The position numbers and the translations under genes are program-made. Source: Desulfobacteraceae bacterium (GTDB taxonomy: Bacteria; Desulfobacterota; Desulfobacteria; Desulfobacterales; Desulfosalsimonadaceae). From it: 64,000 nt of DNA. The stretch spans positions 1 through 64,000 of the forward strand of contig JAABSH010000007.1 in NCBI GenBank assembly GCA_011390465.1, written 5' to 3'. A model generated the notes under the pieces. The model was not told the DNA's origin and did not search any database. It saw only the letters and a list, made by a program, of their open reading frames with translations. Below, piece by piece: positions 26,656-37,528 of the stretch. Within the stretch, counting starts at the first letter, position 1. Each line of letters begins with the position of its first letter.

Positions 26656-28119
26656 TTAACTTTCCCGTTCAATCTGTTTTTTGAGGCGATGGCGCAGGGT
26701 GTTTCTGCTGATACCCAGGATTCTGGCGGCCTGGACTTGGTTGTCGTCGTATTCCCGGAGGGCGGCCCGGATCAGGGTTTCCTCCACCAGCGCGATGACA
26801 GTGGCATGAACATTTTCATGGGACAGGCGCAGGATGTCCGGAAGAAGGGTTTCCAGTTTTTCGCGCAGCTGGTCCAGGAGCTGCTCCAAGGTCAAGCCGG
26901 TCAAGCTGGTCAGGCCGGCCAGCCCGTTTCCGTCCCGGTCCTCGGGAATCATAAGGTCTTTTTCCGAAATAATATTTCCCGCGGACAGCAGCACGGCCCG
27001 GCGAATGCAGTTTTCAAGCTCCCGCACATTGCCGGGCCAGTTGTAGGCGGAGAGTTTTTGAAGGGCGCTGTCCTTGATATAGCACCGGGCCAGGTGGTAT
27101 TCTGCGGCAAACCGCTCCAGAAAATAGTCCACCAGCAGGGGAATGTCTTCCGTCCGTTCGCGCAGGGGCGGTATGGCAATGGAAATTACGTTCAGCCGCC
27201 AGTAAAGATCCTGACGAAAGCGGCCGGCCGCGACTTCTTTTTCAATATCCCGGTTGCTGGCCGCCAGAATCCGGACATCCACGGGAATTACCCGGCTGCC
27301 GCCCACCCGCTCGATTTCTTTTTCCTGAATGGCCCGGAGCAGCTTGGCCTGAAGGGGAAGGGACATTTCCGTGATTTCATCCAGAAACAGGGTGCCCTGG
27401 TCGCAGCGTTCAATTTTTCCCATGACCGTGCGGTCCGCGCCGGTGAACGCCCCCCGTTCGTGGCCGAACAGCTCGCTTTCAAACAGGGGCTCGGGCACGG
27501 CCGCGCAGTTTACCGCAATAAAGGGTTTTTCCTTGCGCCGGCTGTGATGATAAATGGCCCGGGCCACCAGTTCTTTGCCCGTGCCGGATTCGCCGGTGAT
27601 GAAAATGGAAACCGTTTTTTCCGCGATCTGGCCGATGCGCTTATAGATTTCCTGCATGTTGCGGCTGGTGCCGATAATCTGGAGCGCGCTTTTTGGTTTT
27701 GAAACCGCGGGCGCTGTTGTTTCCGACACTGGAAATCCCACCACATCCTTCATCTGGCGATTGACGGCCAGGGCTTCGCCCACAATGCGGGTGAGATCCA
27801 TCTGGTCAAAGGGTTTGACCAGGTAATCATAGGCCCCGCGCTTCATGGCTTCAATGGTAAGATTGGTGGTGCCATAGGCGGTCATCAGGATCACCGGGGT
27901 TTTGGGATCGATTTTTTTGATTTCATCCAGAGCATCCAGCCCGTTGATCTCGGGCATTTTATAATCCAGCATCACCAGATCAAAATTGTCCCGGCCAATG
28001 GCGCTAATGGCTTCCCGGGCGCTGGCAAGGGCGGTAACGTCATACCCCTTGCGCAGGAAAAACCGCTTCAGGAAATGCAGCAGGCCTTCGTCATCGTCAA
28101 TCAGTAATATTTTTTCCAT
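26656..28119 (-). CDS. Sigma-54-dependent response regulator, NtrC family
   Basis: 487 residues. A receiver domain (1-120) with phospho-acceptor Asp52 (VMLDYKMPEI) and Lys102 precedes an AAA+ domain (about 148-385) with Walker A GESGTGKE at 176-183 and the sigma-54 contact loop GAFTGA at 223-228. A linker with repeated Gly-Leu-Thr units (AGLTSLTGLTLEQL) precedes a Fis-type helix-turn-helix at the C terminus (DNQVQAARILGISRNTLRHR). It activates sigma-54 promoters when phosphorylated by the kinase encoded just upstream; the frames overlap by 23 bases, which ties their translation. Targets unknown. Confidence 0.95.
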   Translation of the reverse strand: MEKILLIDDDEGLLHFLKRFFLRKGYDVTALASAREAISAIGRDNFDLVMLDYKMPEINGLDALDEIKKIDPKTPVILMTAYGTTNLTIEAMKRGAYDYLVKPFDQMDLTRIVGEALAVNRQMKDVVGFPVSETTAPAVSKPKSALQIIGTSRNMQEIYKRIGQIAEKTVSIFITGESGTGKELVARAIYHHSRRKEKPFIAVNCAAVPEPLFESELFGHERGAFTGADRTVMGKIERCDQGTLFLDEITEMSLPLQAKLLRAIQEKEIERVGGSRVIPVDVRILAASNRDIEKEVAAGRFRQDLYWRLNVISIAIPPLRERTEDIPLLVDYFLERFAAEYHLARCYIKDSALQKLSAYNWPGNVRELENCIRRAVLLSAGNIISEKDLMIPEDRDGNGLAGLTSLTGLTLEQLLDQLREKLETLLPDILRLSHENVHATVIALVEETLIRAALREYDDNQVQAARILGISRNTLRHRLKKQIERES

Positions 28120-30052
28120 TGATTTTATCTTTTTCCGTTATTTCATCCAGCGGGGTATCCGAAGACACCGGCAGAAAAATGGAAAACACCGTGCCGGACT
28201 CTATTTTGCTTTTTACTCGGATCACACCGCCGTGGTTGCGGATGGTGGTGAGCACCAGGGACAGTCCCAGGCCCGTGCCCGTGGCTTTTGTGGTGAAAAA
28301 AGGTTTAAAAATGTTTTCCGTCTGATCCGGGGCAATGCCGTGGCCGGTGTCCGCGATATCAATGCGCACGCAAGGAATGTCCCGGCCGGTGACCGCGAAA
28401 ATATCGGTGGCCGCGGTCACTTTCAGGGTACCGTTGTCGGGCATGGCGTCAAGGGCGTTGACCAGCAGGTTGATCAGGGCTTCGGCCAGCAGCCGCCGGT
28501 CCCCGGAAATTACCGGCAGGTTTTCCGCAAGCTCCATTACCAGGACGCATTCCTGGCGGTTTACCTGGGGCCGGACCATGATCAGCAGATCAGAAATAAA
28601 GGGTTTCAGCGCAATTTCAGCAAACCTGAGATCCTGGGGTCTGGCAAAATCCAGAAACCGGTTGATGGTGGCTTCGATGCGGCCGATCTGGTTCATGGCG
28701 ATATTGAAATCTTCTTCATATTCCGGCGAAATTTCGATTTCCGCCTGCACCGACTCCAGAAACAGTTTGATGGAGGTCAGCGGCGTTCGGATTTCGTGGG
28801 CCACGGCCGCGCCCATTTGTCCCATGGCCGCCAGCTTTTCCGCCCGCTCGGCCATGAGCCGGGTTTTTTTAAGAATCAGATCCGCTTCTTTGAGTTCTGC
28901 CTCCTGCCGGCCGACTTTTTCCTTGAGCCGGGCATGGCGTTCCTGCAGCCGCCGGGCCATGTCCGTGAGCGCATCCGAGAGTTTGCCGATTTCATCGTTG
29001 CGATGGGTTTTTCCCATGGTCGTATTGTCCAGCCGGGTGTCAAAACGGGAATGGGCGATCTGGCCCGCATAGCGGCTCAGTTTGCGGATGGGGGCCACAA
29101 TATGATAGGCGATCAGAGAGGTGAGCATGAGGGCGGAGGCAATAAACACCAGCAGGGTAAGATAGATGACGTTTCGGAGACTGCCGGCCGCGGCCATGGC
29201 TTCGGCCCGGTCCTGCTCCACCACGATAAACCAGTCTGTGTCCCCCACGGGCAGGGAAGCTCCCAGCACTTCAATGCCCCGGTAGTCCAGATAGGCTTTT
29301 TTCCGGTCGGTTTTTTCAAAAATTTTGCGAAAGCTGTCGGACCGGGAAATATTTTCAGTCAAAATTCGGTGGGGGTCCCTGTGGGCCAGAAAACGGCCTT
29401 CCCGGTCCACCAGATAACATTCCCCGGTTTTTCCCAGCGATACATTCAGGATAAAGGAAATGATTTTTTGGGTGCCCACATTTCCGTAAACCGCGCCTGC
29501 CGGCTGACGGTTCGGCTGGCTGTTTGGGCCGGGAACGGGCACAAAGATATAAAACGAGGATTCTTTTTCATCATTGGCATAGGTGATGTCCGAGACAAAC
29601 AGATCGGTAGAAACAGGGGGCAGGGAAGGCACCTGCAACGCGGAGCCCGAGGGCAGGGCCGCGTCCCGGGGGCTGGCCCCCGTCACCGCGCCGGATGCGG
29701 AAACCACAACAAGACTTTTATAAACCCCGTATTTTTCCCGGATCAGATCAAGATACGGGGTTATCCGCGCCGGATCCATGGAGCGCACCAGAGACGACTC
29801 CGCCACCATGGAAACATCCGCCACCCGTTCCGCCAGCCAGCCCTGGAGCAGGGCGGCTTTGTCCTCCGTCACATTTTCAAGCTGGCGCACCACCATGCGG
29901 GTGATGAGGGCTTCGGAAAAATAAATGGAAAAATAACCAATGATCAGTACCGGGGCCAGGGTCAGCACCAGAAAGGTCACCATCACCTTGGCCCTGAGGG
30001 TGAAAGTCCATTTTTTTGGGTTTTTCAAGGGGTTTTGGTCCGCAATGGCCAT
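28097..30052 (-). CDS. Membrane sensor histidine kinase with Cache-type sensor
   Basis: 651 residues. A membrane helix (about 23-43), a large periplasmic Cache-like ligand-binding region (about 45-330), and a second helix (about 335-358) are followed by HAMP, a coiled coil, HisKA with phospho-acceptor His419 in VAHEIRTPLTSIK, and HATPase_c with NLLVNALDAMPDNG (N box), DTGHGIAPDQ (G1) and TGLGLSLV (G2). It pairs with the NtrC-type regulator that overlaps its 3' end. Cache sensors often bind small organic acids or amino acids; the ligand is not known. Confidence 0.95.
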   Translation of the reverse strand: MAIADQNPLKNPKKWTFTLRAKVMVTFLVLTLAPVLIIGYFSIYFSEALITRMVVRQLENVTEDKAALLQGWLAERVADVSMVAESSLVRSMDPARITPYLDLIREKYGVYKSLVVVSASGAVTGASPRDAALPSGSALQVPSLPPVSTDLFVSDITYANDEKESSFYIFVPVPGPNSQPNRQPAGAVYGNVGTQKIISFILNVSLGKTGECYLVDREGRFLAHRDPHRILTENISRSDSFRKIFEKTDRKKAYLDYRGIEVLGASLPVGDTDWFIVVEQDRAEAMAAAGSLRNVIYLTLLVFIASALMLTSLIAYHIVAPIRKLSRYAGQIAHSRFDTRLDNTTMGKTHRNDEIGKLSDALTDMARRLQERHARLKEKVGRQEAELKEADLILKKTRLMAERAEKLAAMGQMGAAVAHEIRTPLTSIKLFLESVQAEIEISPEYEEDFNIAMNQIGRIEATINRFLDFARPQDLRFAEIALKPFISDLLIMVRPQVNRQECVLVMELAENLPVISGDRRLLAEALINLLVNALDAMPDNGTLKVTAATDIFAVTGRDIPCVRIDIADTGHGIAPDQTENIFKPFFTTKATGTGLGLSLVLTTIRNHGGVIRVKSKIESGTVFSIFLPVSSDTPLDEITEKDKINGKNITD

Positions 30053-30172
30053 GGCCGGGCTTTCGGTTTTGGGTTTCAGATAGTTGAACCGTTGAAACGG
30101 CCGGCCGGGTCTCTAAGATCCAGGCCGGGCAGCATCATCCGTCTTTGAGTATTCAGAATCCGGGAAAAAAGT

Positions 30173-30763
30173 TCAACCCCAAAAAAAAACTTTTGAAATG
30201 CGCTCAGGCGTTTGGAATGCCACCCCTTCCATTTCCAGAAGGGCTTTTTTCATGGCCTGGCCGCTGCCGAATTCGCCCAGGCCGCCGTCTGAGCGGATGA
30301 CCCGGTGGCAGGGAATGATAAGGGGAAAGGGATTGGTCGCCATGGCCGTGCCCACGGCCCGGGCCGCTCCGGGATTGTTGAGACGGGCCGCCAGGCGGCC
30401 GTAAGAACTGACCCGGCCCCGGGGAATGGCAGACACGGCAAGGAGCACCTGCCGGCGAAAAGGCGGGCAAGGGTCCAGCCGGAGCAAATGCAGCAAATGC
30501 GGCGGAAAACTGAGCATCCGGCCGTCAAGAAATGCCTGAATTTGCCCGGCCATGGCATGGATGTCCGGGCAGGATGCCTTTATCGTATTTGAAACAGATG
30601 CGGGTTTTTGGGTTGATTTTTCGGCCGGTGGTTGCGGGATTTTTTTTAATTTGGCCCTGTCTGACGCGGGAAGCCTGATTTCCATTACTTCCGGCGCACC
30701 TTCAGCCAGGTGCCACACAATGGCAACCGTTCCAATTTTGGTGTTTATGTCCCATCGAAACAT
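30173..30763 (-). CDS. ogt: Methylated-DNA--protein-cysteine methyltransferase
   Basis: 196-residue O6-alkylguanine repair protein. The active-site Cys152 is in IIPCHRVI, preceded by the helix-turn-helix region RGRVSSYGRLAARLNNPGAARAVGTAMATNP and followed by GGLGEFGSGQAMKKALLEMEG. The N-terminal half is variable and has a Pro/Lys-rich insert (about 40-60). A suicide enzyme acting on DNA. Just 110 bases after the kinase start, same strand but upstream of it; an operon is possible. Confidence 0.93.
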   Translation of the reverse strand: MFRWDINTKIGTVAIVWHLAEGAPEVMEIRLPASDRAKLKKIPQPPAEKSTQKPASVSNTIKASCPDIHAMAGQIQAFLDGRMLSFPPHLLHLLRLDPCPPFRRQVLLAVSAIPRGRVSSYGRLAARLNNPGAARAVGTAMATNPFPLIIPCHRVIRSDGGLGEFGSGQAMKKALLEMEGVAFQTPERISKVFFWG

Positions 30764-30793
30764 ACTGGATTAATGACGCTTCCACCTTCCTTC

Positions 30794-30857
30794 TTCCGCC
30801 TTCAGCCTTCCGCTTTCCGCTTTGAACTTTCAGCTTTGAACTTTCAGCTTTCAGCTT

Positions 30858-30877
<20 letters not shown>
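30794..30877 (-). repeat. Period-7 array overlapping pckA 3' end
   Basis: Twelve clean seven-base units on the plus strand: TTCCGCC, TTCAGCC, TTCCGCT twice, TTGAACT, TTCAGCT, TTGAACT, TTCAGCT twice, TTCACCT three times. The last three units encode the C-terminal codons and stop of pckA (KVKGER). In the pckA sense the strand is almost pure purine (GGTGAAA). Confidence 0.85.
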
Positions 30878-32498
<1,621 letters not shown>

Positions 32499-32507
32499 CG
32501 GCATCTC

Positions 32508-34676
32508 CTAATTTTTGTGCCCGCTTCTGACCGCCGCCCTTTTTTTTCGCACCGGTGGTTCTTCTTCCTGATCCTCAACCGATGTTTCTCCTGTTTGTTT
32601 TCGGGCGGCAAGGGCCAGATCCCGAACCTTTGCGATATCCGCATCCGTAAACACGCCGTTCACTCCGGAGATGGCTGCCAGGCGCATCCCGTGCTTAAGT
32701 CCCATTTTGTAAATGGCTTTTACTTTTTCCCATTCAATATCCCGGCCAATGGTGAAAACTTCAAACCGCCGGTCCAGGGCCAGCACAATGGTTTCAGCCA
32801 GGCAGGCGTATGCCACTTTCGGGGGCAGGCCGATATCCTTCATTTTGGGGTCTCCGGGCAGCAGAATTTCCCCGGATTCAATCACCAGCACATCCGGCCG
32901 CTTGGCCACATCCTCAGGAGACAGATCCAGGGGCCGGGCCACATCCGTAATCACGCATCCGGGTTTTACCTTTGTAATATCCAGGATTTTTTTACCCATG
33001 CCGGAGGTGGCGGTCACAATGACATCCATCTCAGGGGTATGTTTATCCGGATTTACGACGGTGTGGAGTTTTACATCAGGGGTTTCCTTGAGAATGGATT
33101 CTTTGAGGGCCATGAGTTTCACAATATTTCTGCCGCACAGGTAAACTTCTTCAAAGGCCATGGCCAAAAGCCGGCAGCACACCGACCCGATAGCCCCGGT
33201 GGCGCCGAATACCATGGTTTTGCCGTTGATTTTTTTGCCTTCTTCAATTTCAATGAGTCCCATGCGCCGCACCGCGTCCGCCGCGGCCCAGAGCGCGCCG
33301 GACGCGCTGTAGCTGTTGCCCGTGGTAATGGGAATGGCGGCTTTTTTCGCCACGGTGACCCCGGCATCTCCCACCACTTTGGTGAATGCTCCCAGCCCCA
33401 TAATCTGGGCCCCGAGCCGTTTGGCCATGCGGGCGGCCATGAGCAGGCGTTTGTAAGTGAATTCCGGAGAATGGGTCATCATCTGTTTGGGCGTGCCGCC
33501 CACGGTGATCAGCCACCCTTCGGCTTCTACGCCGGTGGGGGACTTGATGCCGGTTATCGTGGAATAAACCCAGGGCGGGGCATAGGCCACTACTTTTTCC
33601 ACTGCATCCACGGCCCCGGGAATATTGACAAAGGGTTTGACGGCTTTTTCCAGCTTGAACTGCTCCTGGGACAGGGGATGGATGACAAAGGCAAACCGGG
33701 TTTTGTGTTTGGGTTCACCGCCCGGATAGACCAGCCGGGGCCGCAGACCGGTCTCGCTTTCGGTCATCAGTTCCAGCATCTCTTCATCCGTAATCTGGTG
33801 CTCTTTTTTGCCCAGTGCGGCAATCACCAGGGCTTCCTGTACATTCACCCCCACCACTCGCTTGAGCAGTTTGGGGGTGGTGTCGATAATGACGTCAACC
33901 CCCTGGTTTTTTAAAAATTCGATTCGGTCATCATAGGCCGTGGTGGTGATAATGGTTTTGCCCCCCAGCTCTTCCGGGGTGCAGTCTCCGATGTAGCTGT
34001 AGAAGTTGTGATAGGGCACCACAATGATGTGGGCTTTCTGCATGGCTTTGCGTATAATATGCTGATTCCATCTTTTCAGGGGAATGGCGGAATCGGACAG
34101 GCGTTTGCTGGGTACCCATTTTAAAATATCATGGATCCCCTTGGCATAAAGCTCCAGATCCTTAAAAGAATGAATAAAACGGGAAATGCCGCTGTCAATG
34201 ACCGGATCGGCAAATGTCAGGTTTTCCGTAAATTCCGACATCACGCTGGCCATATGGAGGTTGTTAATCCCGGAGAGAAACAGCACGCGGGAATTGTTGA
34301 AATACCCGGTGTATTCAAATTGAAGGGACCGGATGGCCCATTCATGGGCCACTTTGATCAGATGATCGCCGGTGGTGACCGGCGTTTTGAGCCGGGAGCG
34401 CAATTTGGCGATTCTGCCGGAATCATCCCGAACCTGGTTCAGTAAATTTGAGGCCATGCCGATGAGGCGGCCGGTCTTTCTGGGCACCGGCAGTTTAACG
34501 CTGCCCAGGCCGAAAGCATCGGTTTCCGCGTCCAGCTGGATCAGCAGGTCAATGGCTTTATCGTAATCGCCATTGGTGCCGATGCGTCTGATTTTAAATT
34601 TCTGGCCCAGAAAAGTGCTCTGGAATTCATAATTATTGGCGCTTGATCCAAGACTGATACTGATAACCTGTTTCAT
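32508..34676 (-). CDS. Acyl-ACP reductase-like module with 320-residue N-terminal extension
   Basis: 722 residues. Residues about 328-674 match, along their full length, the long-chain acyl-ACP reductase (AAR) of cyanobacteria: AFVIHPLSQEQF aligns with the AAR N terminus, LGAFTKVVGDAG and TTGNSYSA with its LGGFTS and TTGNTHTA, the Rossmann loop is GATGAIGSVCCR (491-502), and Cys625 in YACLAETIVLAL sits at the catalytic Cys of AAR. Residues 1-320 form an extra domain of unknown type with a second Rossmann-like look (SRVLFLSGINNLHMASV; GKTIITTTAYDDRIEFLKNQ). The tail from 690 is charged. A fatty acyl-thioester to aldehyde reductase is a fair inference; a relative of shifted function is possible. 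Operon with pckA; an acyl-CoA synthetase gene lies upstream. Confidence 0.75.
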   Translation of the reverse strand: MKQVISISLGSSANNYEFQSTFLGQKFKIRRIGTNGDYDKAIDLLIQLDAETDAFGLGSVKLPVPRKTGRLIGMASNLLNQVRDDSGRIAKLRSRLKTPVTTGDHLIKVAHEWAIRSLQFEYTGYFNNSRVLFLSGINNLHMASVMSEFTENLTFADPVIDSGISRFIHSFKDLELYAKGIHDILKWVPSKRLSDSAIPLKRWNQHIIRKAMQKAHIIVVPYHNFYSYIGDCTPEELGGKTIITTTAYDDRIEFLKNQGVDVIIDTTPKLLKRVVGVNVQEALVIAALGKKEHQITDEEMLELMTESETGLRPRLVYPGGEPKHKTRFAFVIHPLSQEQFKLEKAVKPFVNIPGAVDAVEKVVAYAPPWVYSTITGIKSPTGVEAEGWLITVGGTPKQMMTHSPEFTYKRLLMAARMAKRLGAQIMGLGAFTKVVGDAGVTVAKKAAIPITTGNSYSASGALWAAADAVRRMGLIEIEEGKKINGKTMVFGATGAIGSVCCRLLAMAFEEVYLCGRNIVKLMALKESILKETPDVKLHTVVNPDKHTPEMDVIVTATSGMGKKILDITKVKPGCVITDVARPLDLSPEDVAKRPDVLVIESGEILLPGDPKMKDIGLPPKVAYACLAETIVLALDRRFEVFTIGRDIEWEKVKAIYKMGLKHGMRLAAISGVNGVFTDADIAKVRDLALAARKQTGETSVEDQEEEPPVRKKRAAVRSGHKN

Positions 34677-35134
34677 TCATTGCCTCCTGAAAACGTTGGG
34701 TTGGATCGGGTTCTACCGGTATCCGCGATGAAATATATCAAAAATTTTGTTATGGGTTAATCTGACAGATTTAAATTTTATCAAAAAACATAAAACACAC
34801 AAGTAATTAATTGGCAGATGCATTTATTTCTGATCTTTGTTTTGGCCCATGATCAATGTTAATGCCTGATTAATATCTGGTTAATACCTGGCCAATACTT
34901 GCGGGCCGCAGGATCACGGCCATCCGACCCGAAGTACGGAGCCGAAGCACGGACCCGAAGCACGGATATGGGGCAGCGGCTTGGCGGCAGGTGCCGGAAA
35001 GCAACAGGCAACAAAAAGGCCGGCAGTACCTGTGGGCATTGCCGGCATTTTTGATTTTTTTTGCTTCAGTCTTCTACCTTCTACCTTCCACCTTCCAGCT
35101 TTGAGCTTTCAGCTTCGACCTTTCAGCTTTGAGC
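34677..35134. repeat. Intergenic region with three tandem arrays
   Basis: A period-11 array (34860-34903: TAATGCCTGAT, TAATATCTGGT, TAATACCTGGC, CAATACTTGCG), a period-13 array (34931-34969: GAAGTACGGAGCC, GAAGCACGGACCC, GAAGCACGGATAT) and a period-7 array (35064-35133, ten units such as CTTCTAC, CTTTCAG, CTTTGAG). The last ends one base before the stop codon of the acyl-CoA synthetase and is purine-rich in its sense. The A+T-rich part at 34700-34860 should hold the promoter for the gene at 34676. No gene seen. Confidence 0.7.
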
Positions 35135-36931
35135 TTATTTATACAACGCCTCTATTTGATCATCATACTTTTCAAACACCACCCGCCGTTTCAGCTTCAT
35201 GGTCTGGGTGAGCATGCCGTTTTCCAGGGTGAAATCGTCTGCGATAAACAGAAATTTTTTCGGAATTTCATACCCGCCGTATTTTTGTTTCAAAAATTCC
35301 GTGATTTCAGCGGTCAGCATATCCTTGATCGCTTGATTTGCCACCATTTCTTTGGGATCCGTGGGGAGATTGTTGGCTGCGGCATATTTGCCCAGCACTT
35401 CGAAATCCGGAATCACGATGCAGACATTGTATTTTTTGCCTTCTCCGGAAATCATGGCATTGGCGATGTTCGGCAGGAGCCGGATATCCTCTTCAATGGC
35501 GCCGGGAAACACATATTTACCGTTCTGGAGTTTGTACTGTTCCTTGATCCGGCCGGTGATCCACAGATAGCCGTCTTCATCCAGCCGGCCCCGGTCCCCG
35601 GTGCGGAAGCCGCCGTCCACGGTCATGACCGCCCGGGTGGCTTCCGGCTTGTTGTGATAGCCATGCATCACGTTGGGACCGTAAACAATGATTTCCCCGT
35701 CATCACTGCCGTCTTCCACCACGGACGGGTCAATCACCACTTTGACGCCCTCAATGGGCCGCCCCACGCTGCCGGTTTTAAATGCGGAAAAGCAGTTCAT
35801 GGTTACGGCCGGTGAGGTTTCGCTCAGGCCGTAACAATCGAACACGGGAATGCCGATATCGGAAAAAAAGTTGGAGATTTCAATGTTCATAAGCGCGCTG
35901 GCGGTGAGTGCGCCCTCGAGCCGGCCGCCGAATTTGTCTCGGATTTTCTGGAAAACGATTTTGTCCGCTATTTTTAATTTCAGGTTTACCATGAAACTGG
36001 ATTTTCCGTCTGCTGCCAGTTCCCGTCGTTTTTTGGCGCTGTTCACGCCCATCTCAAAAAGGGCTTTGGCAAGACCGCCGGTTTCGTTCATTTTGGCCCA
36101 CAGGCCGTCATAAATTTTGTTGAACACCCGGGGAACCGCGATCATGAAGGTGGGTTTGATGAGCGCCAGATCATCGCCCAGGGTGGCAACGGATTCCATA
36201 AACCCGATGGACCCGCCCACCAGCATCCAGTTATACAGCTCTGCGGTCTGGCCGTAAGAATGGGCCCAGGGCAGAATGGAAATGCTGCGGGAGGTTTCAT
36301 TCAATACATCCTGGTAAATCCGGTTGCCGCCCACTGCATTGGACGTGAAGTTGTTGTGGGACAGCAGCACGCCCTTGGGCTCGCCCGTGGTGCCGGAGGT
36401 ATAGATTAATGCGGCGATATCGTTTTTTTTGGGTTTTACAGCGGGAGCCGGATTTTTTTTGCCCAGGTCTTCGAGCGCCGCCATGGACCCCTTGCCCTCT
36501 GCTTCCACCACAAAAATCTGCTCCAGATCGGGCAGGCGGTCTTTAAATGCCGATATTTTTTTGTAAATTTCCGGTTTGGAAACCATGAGCAATTTCACGT
36601 TGCTGTCTTTGAGAATATATTCCCAGGTGCTTTCCAGTTCCGCTTCATACATGGGCACAAACCTGGCCCCTGCGCCGTATGCGGCAAACGCGGTAATGGC
36701 CCATTCCGGCCGGTTGTTGCCGATAAAGCCCACCACGGTATGCGGGCCGATGCCCTGCTGCACCATGCCGCCGCGAAGATTGTCCACCCGCTCACCCATC
36801 TCGCCGTAGGTCATCCAGTCAAGATCGTCACCCGCCTTGTTTTTTACGCCGAAAAGCGGATTGTCCTTGAATTTTTTGACGCCGCTTTCAAATAGTTCCA
36901 CCAGGTTTTCCGGTGTTTTGGTCTCCTGCAT
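35135..36931 (-). CDS. Long-chain acyl-CoA synthetase (AMP-forming)
   Basis: About 598 residues, ANL superfamily. It activates fatty acids to acyl-CoA with ATP. Motifs: P-loop YTSGTTGEPKGVLLSHNN, YGLSETSP, and FRTGDRGRLDEDGYLWITGR, with the C-terminal Lys region near QKYGGYEIPKKF. The start is set at 36931, where TAGGAGAGTGTACG precedes the ATG; an in-frame extension to 36976 lacks a site. It may feed the reductase-like protein encoded downstream as well as beta-oxidation; the 458-base gap suggests separate promoters. Confidence 0.93.
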   Translation of the reverse strand: MQETKTPENLVELFESGVKKFKDNPLFGVKNKAGDDLDWMTYGEMGERVDNLRGGMVQQGIGPHTVVGFIGNNRPEWAITAFAAYGAGARFVPMYEAELESTWEYILKDSNVKLLMVSKPEIYKKISAFKDRLPDLEQIFVVEAEGKGSMAALEDLGKKNPAPAVKPKKNDIAALIYTSGTTGEPKGVLLSHNNFTSNAVGGNRIYQDVLNETSRSISILPWAHSYGQTAELYNWMLVGGSIGFMESVATLGDDLALIKPTFMIAVPRVFNKIYDGLWAKMNETGGLAKALFEMGVNSAKKRRELAADGKSSFMVNLKLKIADKIVFQKIRDKFGGRLEGALTASALMNIEISNFFSDIGIPVFDCYGLSETSPAVTMNCFSAFKTGSVGRPIEGVKVVIDPSVVEDGSDDGEIIVYGPNVMHGYHNKPEATRAVMTVDGGFRTGDRGRLDEDGYLWITGRIKEQYKLQNGKYVFPGAIEEDIRLLPNIANAMISGEGKKYNVCIVIPDFEVLGKYAAANNLPTDPKEMVANQAIKDMLTAEITEFLKQKYGGYEIPKKFLFIADDFTLENGMLTQTMKLKRRVVFEKYDDQIEALYK

Positions 36932-37528
36932 CGTACACTCTCCTATTGTTGGGGCCGGATTTTCATTGTCCGGCAATTTTAAATTTTACGCTGGTGTTTG
37001 CTGATCAAAAACCTCAAAAAAAACCGGGCTTCATCTGTCCCGCCCGATACAGACATTGTTGATTTTATAAAGATTATTAATTGAACTAAAAACGGTTTTT
37101 TAAGTCAAGACAAATATGCTTTGCCTCGGGGTTGCTTGGTGCCGATAGTGAGTTTTGATACATCCACTTTCAGGTGCTGATGATGGATCTGGCACTCTCT
37201 CAGAAAAATCTTCCGATAAGGGTGAATCTGTAGTACATATATTTTTCCATAACTTCGGCAAAAATGCCAAAAACCGGCACTGATTTTTAAAAACCCTTTT
37301 TCCTCGCAGTGGCGCGGAGGCGCAGGGCAAAAAATCCCTGCGCCTCTTTGGCTCTGCGGAAGTACCGGAATTGATAAAACGCCGGCAACAATAAGGAATA
37401 TTCAACGGAACATACCGGTGATGTTTGCGATGATGTATAAAAATTTCCTTGAGCGGATTCAATAGTCATATTAGATTTTAAAATTTTAACCGGTAACCCA
37501 AATAAATCAGAAAAGAAAGGCGATCCTT
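36932..37528. repeat. Intergenic region with G+C-rich palindrome
   Basis: GAGGCGCAGGG (37317-37327) and CCCTGCGCCTC (37336-37346) form a perfect 11-base hairpin with an A-rich loop, extended by imperfect arms (CTCGCAGTGGC / GGCTCTGCGG). Same family as 7377-7441 and 15947-16001. The rest (about 500 bases) should hold the divergent promoters for the synthetase and the helicase; small open frames there lack ribosome sites and look spurious. Confidence 0.55.

Noticed and set aside
27986-30148. Open frame of about 720 codons opposite the histidine kinase
   Set aside because: Shadow frame of the kinase gene, whose own motifs are intact; composition is that of an antisense frame.
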